6,456 nucleotides of DNA from an uncultured Oscillospiraceae bacterium (GTDB lineage: Bacteria > Bacillota > Clostridia > Oscillospirales > Oscillospiraceae), in assembly GCA_937915075.1 (NCBI GenBank), contig CALDMA010000262.1:1-6456 (forward strand), in the 5' to 3' direction. A program made the translations under genes and the position numbers. The notes beneath the pieces were generated by a model. The model worked only from the letters and a program-made list of their open reading frames with translations, did not search any database and had not been told where the DNA came from. Below, one piece after another: positions 1 through 4,796 of the stretch (position 1 is its first letter; each line of letters opens with the position of its first letter).

Positions 1-146
1 TCGACAGTGTTGTTTTTCACTGTCTCTCATAGGGGGAGCATATCAACGACGTACCGGCGGCTTTCCCGTTGAGAATGGTGCGTCCTCTTACGCCGTCTTC
101 CGCGGAAAGCGCATCCGCAGAGCCGCGAGCGGCGCGTATGCCGTCT

Positions 147-347
147 TCAGAGCGTGGGCGGGCGGTCCTGCACCGCCGCCACGAGCAGGACGGTCAGGCC
201 GATATAGACCGCGCAAGCCAGCGCGACCAGCGCGCACACCACGATGCACAAAGCCTGTGCCGAGCGGTCATGACGCAGATATCTGCGGCTCAGCACGATG
301 CCGCCCAGCGCCAGCAAAAGCAGCAAAACGGCTAACCAAAGGGGCAT
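147..347 (-). CDS. Small two-helix membrane protein (66 aa), last gene of the minus-strand operon
   Basis: A 66-residue hydrophobic protein that I do not recognise as a named family. Residues about 2-19 form a leucine-rich membrane helix. A short basic, polar loop follows (residues 21-30, with RR at 21-22 and further R/H/D residues). A second helix covers about 31-58, and the tail is short and polar. The start is well supported: an AGGAGG ribosome binding site lies 5 bases before the ATG and overlaps the TAG stop of the upstream DUF3137-type gene, only 9 bases away, so translation is probably coupled. It may be an accessory subunit of that membrane protein; this is inferred from position only. 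No intrinsic terminator is clear downstream. Confidence 0.7.
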   Translation of the reverse strand: MPLWLAVLLLLLALGGIVLSRRYLRHDRSAQALCIVVCALVALACAVYIGLTVLLVAAVQDRPPTL

Positions 348-356
348 AGCGTCCTC

Positions 357-1301
357 CTATTCCGCCGCGCCCGCCAGGGCAGGGCTTTCCGTTATCAGAT
401 CCAGCAGATCGCCCATACCGGTCAGCGAGGCGGTGAACCACTTGCGGATGCCGTCGATGTCCCGCAGATCCAGCTCCTCCGGAACGCCCGCAAACACATA
501 CTGGGTGTTCAGGGCCAGCGTCAGATCGCCGTCACGGAGGATAAGACCGCACAGCTTGGAGGTGCGGGAAGTAGTTTCCAGTTTCTTTACCAGCTCACGA
601 AGCTGCGGCGTGACCTGATCGTCCGCCTCCCGGCCATCCGCCGTGTGAGCGGCAAAGTACTTCCGGAAGGCGGCAGGGTCGGTGATGTCGTCCTTCTTCC
701 GCTCCTGGAACATGTCGTTCAGGGCGATGTCCAGCGCCGGGTCACAGATGTCCTTGCAGCGGACCACGATGCCGCGGAACAGCGTCTCGGTTCGGGTCAT
801 CCAGTTGTCATTGTCGGGGCCGGACTTTTCCTCCACGGTGCGGCGCAGCTCTACATTGGCCGCGGAGAACCGCAGCCCCTTGTGCTCGCCCTCGTGGAAG
901 TCCGTCACGGTGCACTCCGTAAAGGCGACCGTCGACAGCTTTGCCGCCGCCAGGTACCCCCAGTCGATGGGCAGCGCGGCCGGCTCCGGCTCCGGGCCGA
1001 AGGCCTTCGTCAGCTCCGTGCGGAAGAAGCCGCCCAGCTGCTGCTGCATCAGCGCTTTTTTCTTTGTTTGAGCGGGCTTTGCCACCAGCAGGAACAGCGC
1101 CACGCCGGGGAACGCCAAAGCGCAGACCAACATGGGGTCACGCTGTATAAACATCGAAATACACCCGGCGATCACCAGTAAAACGCCCAGCGATATGCCG
1201 ATGCTCTCCGTTCTCTGATAGCTTCCCAGCTGCTTCGACAGCTCCGCGTCCGTCATCCGTTCCGTGCCGACCGGCTCGAATTTATCTTTTTTTGTTTTCA
1301 T
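357..1301 (-). CDS. DUF3137-type membrane protein (314 aa)
   Basis: The N-terminus (residues 1-30) is polar and probably cytoplasmic. Two membrane helices follow at about 33-52 and 56-75, then a basic segment (KKK around 80-82) and a soluble domain from about 115 to 300. The soluble part carries the DUF3137 pattern: an F-x-K-x-F block near 212-216, a T-P-Q-L-x-E-L-x-x-L stretch near 231-241, and a strand-rich R-D-G-D-L-T-L-A-L block at 256-264 leading to Y268-V-F. Family members have two N-terminal helices and a cytoplasmic domain of unknown function. The start is supported by a GAAAGGAAGG site just upstream of the ATG. The gene lies 13 bases after a lipoprotein gene and 9 before a small membrane protein gene, suggesting a joint envelope role. 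The family assignment is by recognised pattern; the function is unknown. Confidence 0.8.
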   Translation of the reverse strand: MKTKKDKFEPVGTERMTDAELSKQLGSYQRTESIGISLGVLLVIAGCISMFIQRDPMLVCALAFPGVALFLLVAKPAQTKKKALMQQQLGGFFRTELTKAFGPEPEPAALPIDWGYLAAAKLSTVAFTECTVTDFHEGEHKGLRFSAANVELRRTVEEKSGPDNDNWMTRTETLFRGIVVRCKDICDPALDIALNDMFQERKKDDITDPAAFRKYFAAHTADGREADDQVTPQLRELVKKLETTSRTSKLCGLILRDGDLTLALNTQYVFAGVPEELDLRDIDGIRKWFTASLTGMGDLLDLITESPALAGAAE

Positions 1302-1314
1302 GGCTGCCTTCCTT

Positions 1315-1803
1315 TCACGTCTGCTCCGTCAGAATGTCATCCGCCGGCGGCTCATCGACCACGCGGCTCTCGCGGAAATAGGAGTCATACGGCTGGTAGA
1401 GATAGCCGGCGCCCTTTTCCCACTCCCACACGATGTATGATTCGCTCATGTCCTCATGAAAGAGCGTGAGCCGCAGGTCGCTGTTGTAGTCTCCGCTGAA
1501 GTCGCTGAGAGACATCTCGCCGAACTGCCAGTCCTCATCGCCAAGCTCGTCGGTCGGAAGCACGGCGGTGTCAAACAGCTCGTGCTCTTCATTGTCATAA
1601 TAGAGATACACCGCTTTGGGGCCGAGGCAGGCGCACACATCGATCTCCTCCCCGTCCCGCGCGACCGTGCCGTAGGCATCGACCACGCCGGTGGTGCGCC
1701 AGTCGTCACCCGCGATGTCTCCGCCCGGACTGCCGCAGGCCGTCAGGCTCAGGCAAAGGAGCAGGGACAGCAGGAAAGGCCGGCATTTTTTCCGCGTCTT
1801 CAT
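1315..1803 (-). CDS. Putative lipoprotein (162 aa) with a degenerate calcium-loop-like motif
   Basis: The signal peptide is a lipoprotein type: basic residues K2-R7, a leucine-rich core at 10-20 and the lipobox L20-T21-A22-C23, so the mature protein should be lipid-anchored at Cys23 on the outer face of the membrane. The mature part is acidic, without further membrane segments, and rich in aromatic residues. Residues 101-110 (D-F-S-G-D-Y-N-S-D-L) resemble the D-x-[DN]-x-D-G-x-x-D loop of FG-GAP/VCBS or EF-hand-like repeats, with Tyr replacing the usual Gly. Tyr/Trp-rich strands follow (Y123-I-V-W-E-W, then Y134-Y139). A GGGGAGGG site lies about 8 bases before the ATG. The gene sits 21 bases after another lipoprotein gene with the same LTAC lipobox. 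No enzyme motif is seen and the ligand is unknown. Confidence 0.8.
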   Translation of the reverse strand: MKTRKKCRPFLLSLLLCLSLTACGSPGGDIAGDDWRTTGVVDAYGTVARDGEEIDVCACLGPKAVYLYYDNEEHELFDTAVLPTDELGDEDWQFGEMSLSDFSGDYNSDLRLTLFHEDMSESYIVWEWEKGAGYLYQPYDSYFRESRVVDEPPADDILTEQT

Positions 1804-1824
1804 CGCCGTTTCCCTCCCCGTTCC

Positions 1825-2580
1825 TTATGTTCTCTGGTAATAGTCGTTCTCGCCGCCCCAGTACATCGCGTTATCGTCCGCCAGATAGAGGTCGTAGCTC
1901 ACGTCCTCATACGCATCGGATACCGCCTCATATTGGCTGTCTCCGTTTGCGCGGAGCGTACCGTAATCGACCTCGCTCCAATCGCCCTCGGCCGAGCGCT
2001 CGTACAGCGTCCAGATGCCGGAGCCGTCGAGCTCGATCCAGCTTGCGGCATTCACGTCGCCGTCCATATACCACATACCCGCCAAGGCGGAAACATCGTC
2101 GGCATCACCCGTGTCCGACGCGTCCATGCCATCGGCGGAGGTGTCCTTCTCAAAGCCGCCGAAGCCTTCGATCTGCAGCGTGCCGTCGTCGGCCAGCCAG
2201 CAGTGATGAGCCAAGCCGTCGAACTCGTTGTAGAAGTAATCGCCGCTGTACTCCTGCGAGAACTGGACAAAGCCGCTGGCCTCTATGCTCCCGTCCTGAT
2301 ACAGATCAAAGCGGACCTCGTCGCCGCTGTCGGCCATCGCCACGAGCAGCTCGCTGTTATTGTCCGCGTCGATCCAGGTGCCCCAGTACATGGCATAGTT
2401 CGTCGTCAGCTCGGAGTCCTTGACCATTCCCTCAAAGGTATCCGGTGCGCTGACCTCATCGCTGCTGTAGTCCTCGCCGTCGTTGTCGTCGTAGTCCTCG
2501 TCGCTGCCGCCGCAGGCGGTCAGGCACAGGCACAGCGCCAGCGCCAGCATAAGGGACAGGTATTTTTTCCATTCTTTCAT
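1825..2580 (-). CDS. Acidic putative lipoprotein (251 aa) with two related modules
   Basis: The signal peptide has K2, K5 and K6, a hydrophobic core at 8-20 and the lipobox L20-T21-A22-C23. Right after Cys23 comes a strongly acidic, Gly/Ser-rich linker (about 24-48) that would hold the body away from the membrane. The mature protein is extremely acidic: I count only six Lys/Arg after Cys23 (K54, R90, K145, R195, R210, R250). Two strand-rich modules can be aligned by eye: W69-I-D-A-D ... L129-A-D-D and W170-Y-M-D-G-D ... L233-A-D-D, joined by an Asp/Ser linker at 146-163. An AAAAGGAGA site lies about 9 bases before the ATG. It follows the DUF2442 gene by 36 bases. No family name is recognised; a surface binding role is only a guess. 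Confidence 0.8.
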   Translation of the reverse strand: MKEWKKYLSLMLALALCLCLTACGGSDEDYDDNDGEDYSSDEVSAPDTFEGMVKDSELTTNYAMYWGTWIDADNNSELLVAMADSGDEVRFDLYQDGSIEASGFVQFSQEYSGDYFYNEFDGLAHHCWLADDGTLQIEGFGGFEKDTSADGMDASDTGDADDVSALAGMWYMDGDVNAASWIELDGSGIWTLYERSAEGDWSEVDYGTLRANGDSQYEAVSDAYEDVSYDLYLADDNAMYWGGENDYYQRT

Positions 2581-2616
2581 CGTTCTTCTCTCCTTTTCTG
2601 ATCCGGGTCGTTTGCT

Positions 2617-2856
2617 TCAATGCTCCTGCTCCGCCATGGAAAGGAGCTCGTCGTGGCTAAGCTCCACGCTTCCGAAGCGGACGAAGATGCCGTTGGTCAC
2701 GGCGCTGCTCCATACCAGTGGGTCGGAAAGGGAGCGGAAGCGGGTCTTGTCGAGATACGGCTTCATGTCCAGAAGCAGGCGGCTGCCGGATACGAAATCG
2801 ACCTGCAGAATATGGTCCGGCAGCGGTTCAACGGCTGACAGGTATCTCCGGTTCAA
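2617..2856 (-). CDS. DUF2442 family protein (79 aa), TTG start
   Basis: A small protein with the DUF2442 pattern: A8-V-E-P-L-P-D-H near the start, then a strand with L17-Q-V-D-F and S24-G-S-R, D30-M-K-P-Y-L, F40-R-S-L-S-D-P, and a closing F58-V-R-F ... V64-E-L-S-H-D-E-L. Family members are about 80 residues, of unknown biochemical role, and often sit beside DUF4160 genes; none is present here. The start is chosen at TTG: it has an AAGGAGG site 8 bases upstream and gives the family's normal length. An in-frame ATG 19 codons upstream (base 2913) has no ribosome binding site, lies in the loop of an inverted repeat and would add residues unlike the family. It is the first gene of the minus-strand operon. 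Confidence 0.8.
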   Translation of the reverse strand: MNRRYLSAVEPLPDHILQVDFVSGSRLLLDMKPYLDKTRFRSLSDPLVWSSAVTNGIFVRFGSVELSHDELLSMAEQEH

Positions 2857-2864
2857 GCGTGCGT

Positions 2865-2871
2865 CCTCCTT
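2865..2871 (-). promoter_or_regulatory. Ribosome binding site that decides the DUF2442 start
   Basis: On the minus strand this reads AAGGAGG, a full-strength Shine-Dalgarno, 8 bases before the TTG at 2856. It lies inside the longer frame that begins at 2913, so it favours the shorter protein. Confidence 0.75.
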
Positions 2872-2890
2872 TTTCAGCGTATCGGGGGAT

Positions 2891-2925
2891 AAAAAGATCC
2901 GCCGTATCTTCATTGTACGGCGGAT
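2891..2925 (-). terminator. Perfect 10-bp inverted repeat plus T-run in the DUF2442 leader (terminator or operator)
   Basis: Arms at 2897-2906 and 2916-2925 are perfectly complementary (ATCCGCCGTA / TACGGCGGAT) around a 9-base loop. On the minus strand the second arm is followed by C and then TTTTT (2895-2891), the form of an intrinsic terminator. The plus strand has no T-run after it. It lies in the leader of the DUF2442 operon, with no minus-strand gene immediately upstream, so it could be an attenuator or end a short leader or antisense transcript. On the minus strand a TACAAT hexamer (2917-2912) sits in the loop and one arm edge. If that is a -10 box, the repeat would be a DNA operator instead and the RNA hairpin would not form. 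Confidence 0.5.
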
Positions 2926-3003
2926 GAAAGCGGAAAACCATTAACCAAAGGTTAGGTCTTTCACGCGGATGAATATTCTTTTCAAAAAGGCTGCCGCACC
3001 CCA

Positions 3004-3032
3004 TTGCCAACCGTCCGGAGCTGTGATATTCT
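3004..3032 (+). promoter_or_regulatory. Predicted sigma-A-type promoter of csaA
   Basis: TTGCCA (3004-3009, five of six to TTGACA) and TATTCT (3027-3032, four of six to TATAAT) are separated by 17 bases. Transcription would start near 3039, giving a leader of about 32 bases that contains the csaA ribosome binding site. The placement fits the only gene downstream. It is predicted by eye. Confidence 0.55.
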
Positions 3033-3070
3033 GAGCGCAAGGAATCGGGCAAAGAAAGGATGTGCTCTGT

Positions 3071-3400
3071 ATGGCAACATTTGATGATTTTATGAAGCTG
3101 GATATTCGTGTCGGTACGATCACGGACGCAAAGGTCTTTGCAAAGGCGAGGAAGCCCGCCTATCAGCTGACGCTTGATTTTGGCGGTGAGATCGGCACGA
3201 AAAGATCGTCGGCGCAGATAACCGACCACTATAAGCCGGAGGAGCTGATCGGCAAGCAGGTGCTGGCCGTCGTCAATTTCCCGCCGCGGCAGATCGCCGA
3301 TTTCATGTCGGAGGTTCTTGTCCTCGGCACATACAGCGAGGGCGGCGTCGTGCTGATCACGCCGGACAAGAAGGTTCAAAACGGCGATAAGCTGGGCTGA
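3071..3400 (+). CDS. csaA: CsaA-like tRNA-binding-domain protein (109 aa)
   Basis: A single OB-fold tRNA-binding domain over its whole length, matching the CsaA family: F7-M-K-L-D-I-R-V-G-T-I near the N-terminus, A26-R-K-P-A-Y and L35-D-F-G, then K44-R-S-S-A-Q-I-T, Y54-K-P-E-E-L, V67-V-N-F-P-P-R-Q-I-A, S80-E-V-L-V-L-G and the ending N104-G-D-K-L-G. Bacillus CsaA has 110 residues, so this is full length. The family is described as an export-related chaperone-like protein in Bacillus and is related to the tRNA-binding domain of Arc1p/MetRS. The molecular role is not settled, and it acts in the cytoplasm. The start is ATG 3071, with a GAAAGGA site (3054-3060) 10 bases upstream and the family's usual N-terminus. 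A GTG at 3062 is too close to that site. It probably shares a transcript with the acetyltransferase gene 43 bases downstream. Confidence 0.92.
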   Translation: MATFDDFMKLDIRVGTITDAKVFAKARKPAYQLTLDFGGEIGTKRSSAQITDHYKPEELIGKQVLAVVNFPPRQIADFMSEVLVLGTYSEGGVVLITPDKKVQNGDKLG

Positions 3401-3443
3401 CGCGGAGAAGCCCGAAAAAATGAATGAAAGCGGAGGAAGCCAT

Positions 3444-3935
3444 ATGCTCAGATTGCGAAATGCAGCGGACGCCGACCTCGGAGAGATCCAAAGGATATAC
3501 GAATACGCGCAGGACTACATGATCCGGTCGGGAAATCCCACCCAATGGGGCCACTTTTATCCGAGCGCGGACCTGATCCGGTCCGACATTCAAAAAAGAG
3601 CCTGTAAGGTGATCTATGACGAGACCGGCATACATGGGGTGTTTGCCCTGTTCGAGGGCGCGGAGCCAACCTACGCGCGCATCGAGGAGGGCGAATGGCT
3701 GAACGACGAGCCCTACGTCACGATCCATCGGCTGGCCGGCGACGGGCAGGTCCACGGGCTGTTCCAATGCGCCGCCGAGCATTGCAAAAGCATTTCCTCC
3801 AATGTCCGCGTCGATACCCACGCTGACAATACGACGATGCAGCGGCTGATCGAGAAGAGCGGCTTTAAGAGGTGCGGGATCATCCATGTCCGGGACGGCT
3901 CCCCCCGGATCGCGTACCAATGGACGGCGCGGTGA
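3444..3935 (+). CDS. GNAT-family N-acetyltransferase (163 aa)
   Basis: A cytoplasmic GNAT-fold protein expected to transfer an acetyl group from acetyl-CoA to an unidentified amine. The N-terminal strand and helix (M1-L-R-L-R-N-A ... I15-Q-R-I-Y) lead to the segment G30-N-P-T-Q-W-G, seen in a common clostridial GNAT subgroup. Later come Y91-V-T-I-H-R-L-A, then V123-D-T-H-A-D-N-T-T-M-Q and the signature E137-K-S-G-F-K-R-C-G-I-I, ending D151-G-S-P-R-I-A-Y-Q-W. The acetyl-CoA loop between about 98 and 106 is shortened and does not fit the R/Q-x-x-G-x-G/A motif cleanly, as I recall for this subgroup. ATG 3444 is preferred because a GGAGGA site (3432-3437) lies 6 bases before it and the protein then starts at its first strand. 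An ATG at 3420 would add 8 residues. The substrate is unknown. Confidence 0.88.
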   Translation: MLRLRNAADADLGEIQRIYEYAQDYMIRSGNPTQWGHFYPSADLIRSDIQKRACKVIYDETGIHGVFALFEGAEPTYARIEEGEWLNDEPYVTIHRLAGDGQVHGLFQCAAEHCKSISSNVRVDTHADNTTMQRLIEKSGFKRCGIIHVRDGSPRIAYQWTAR

Positions 3936-3941
3936 TTTTCT

Positions 3942-3960
3942 CGCGCCGGACGCCGGTGCG
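3942..3960 (+). terminator. GC-rich hairpin after the acetyltransferase gene (possible weak terminator)
   Basis: CGCGCCGG (3942-3949) can pair with CCGGTGCG (3953-3960), with one G-U pair and a 3-base loop, starting 7 bases after the stop codon. No T-run follows, so it is not a canonical intrinsic terminator. It may stabilise the 3' end or be chance in GC-rich DNA. Confidence 0.25.
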
Positions 3961-4004
3961 CGGACGGCAGTACACCGTGGCAGCTTATGCCGCGGCGGAG
4001 CCGA

Positions 4005-4019
4005 CCGCTTGCGAAGCGG
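4005..4019. other. Short palindrome over the -35 box of the regulator promoter
   Basis: CCGCTT (4005-4010) and AAGCGG (4014-4019) are perfect inverted arms around GCG. The -35 hexamer TTGCGA (4009-4014) lies inside. It could be a protein-binding site controlling the two-component operon; it has no T-run and is not a good terminator. Binding is inferred from position only. Confidence 0.35.
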
Positions 4020-4037
4020 CAGGCGGCGGTATATAAT
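4009..4037 (+). promoter_or_regulatory. Predicted promoter of the LytTR regulator/kinase operon
   Basis: TTGCGA (4009-4014) and a perfect TATAAT (4032-4037) are separated by exactly 17 bases. The start would be near 4044, leaving a leader of about 24 bases that carries the AAGGAGG ribosome binding site (4054-4060). This is the clearest sigma-A-type promoter in the window. Confidence 0.7.
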
Positions 4038-4067
4038 ACAGAAAAGCACGGCGAAGGAGGCGGGACG

Positions 4068-4796
4068 ATGCTGAAAATAGCCATTTGCGACGACGACGCC
4101 AAAGACCGCGAGCGGATCGCGAAGGATCTTCACACCTATGCGGCCGCGCATCAGGAGCACGGCATCGAGACGACCGTCTATTCCTCCGCCTTTGCGATGC
4201 TGGACGCCTTTGAGAAGAGCGGCTGCCCGGACATCGCCCTGCTGGACATTTGTATGCCCGGTATGCTTGGGACGGAGCTGGCGCGGGACATCCTACGATG
4301 CAGCGAAAATACGGACATTCTTTTCCTGACGACCAGCTCGGATTACGCGGTGGACGCCTTCGCGCTCCACGCCGCGGACTACATTCAAAAGCCGTACACG
4401 CAGGAAAAGCTCAACGCCTCGCTGGACCGCGTGATCGCCCTGCGGCAGGAGCGGACGTGGCTCCTGCTCCCCTGCGAGGGCGAGCTGCACCGCATCGCAC
4501 TGGAGGACGTTCTGTACATCGAGACCGACGGCAAGCGGCGCATCTTCTCTCTATCCTCAGGCCGGAGGCTGACGGCGCGGCTGACCGCCGCCCAGCTGCA
4601 GGACTGTCTGGCGGGACGGCGCGGCATGATCCCATGCGGAGCCTCCTACGTTGTGAACCTTGCGCGGGTCCGCTGCTTTTCCGGCACGGACCTTATCATG
4701 GACGGCGGTGAGCGCATTCCCGTTCCGCGAAGGCTGCGCGCCCAGATCAGGCAGGCGTACTTTGATTTCTACCTGGAGGAGGTCAAAAACGGATGA
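4068..4796 (+). CDS. LytTR-family response regulator (AgrA-like, 242 aa)
   Basis: Cytoplasmic DNA-binding response regulator of the partner kinase encoded next to it. The receiver domain spans about 1-120: the acidic pocket C7-D8-D9-D10, the phospho-accepting Asp60 in L-L-D-I-C-M-P-G, T88/T89 in F-L-T-T-S, and K108 in Q-K-P-Y. The C-terminal LytTR domain spans about 132-236: L147 in E-D-V-L-Y-I-E, G165-R-R-L near the middle, V195-V-N-L-A-R-V, and a final I217-P-V-P-R-R. LytTR domains bind paired 9-base direct repeats about 21 bases apart and usually activate transcription. The ATG is supported by AAGGAGG 7 bases upstream; the frame stays open for 27 codons before it without a comparable site. 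The stop overlaps the kinase start (ATGA), so the two are translated together. Length is normal for the family. Confidence 0.93.
   Translation: MLKIAICDDDAKDRERIAKDLHTYAAAHQEHGIETTVYSSAFAMLDAFEKSGCPDIALLDICMPGMLGTELARDILRCSENTDILFLTTSSDYAVDAFALHAADYIQKPYTQEKLNASLDRVIALRQERTWLLLPCEGELHRIALEDVLYIETDGKRRIFSLSSGRRLTARLTAAQLQDCLAGRRGMIPCGASYVVNLARVRCFSGTDLIMDGGERIPVPRRLRAQIRQAYFDFYLEEVKNG

Noticed and set aside
1..30. A minus-strand ATG at base 30 with an open frame to the left edge
   Set aside because: Only ten codons are visible and no ribosome binding site precedes it.
1..72. An open frame of 23 codons entering from the left edge on the plus strand
   Set aside because: It could be the tail of a gene outside the window, but it is too short to recognise and may be chance.
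1456..2601. A 381-codon open frame on the plus strand
   Set aside because: It lies antisense to both lipoprotein genes, has a Val/Ala/Arg-rich low-information product and no ribosome binding site. The minus-strand frames have lipoboxes and good ribosome binding sites.
2942..2954. TAACC-AAA-GGTTA inverted repeat between the divergent genes
   Set aside because: The arms are only 5 bases, with a 3-base spacer; such sites are frequent by chance, and no second copy or promoter overlap supports an operator.
2920..2973. GCGGATGAA repeated at 2920-2928 and 2965-2973, considered as part of an antiterminator
   Set aside because: Pairing of the distal copy with the terminator arm would be only about 6 bases, weaker than the 10-base terminator stem, so a switching structure is not supported.
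2828..3379. A 183-codon open frame on the minus strand
   Set aside because: It is antisense to csaA, whose protein is clearly conserved, and its product resembles no family.
3357..4160. A 267-codon open frame on the minus strand
   Set aside because: It is antisense to the acetyltransferase gene and crosses the regulator promoter; no family features are seen.
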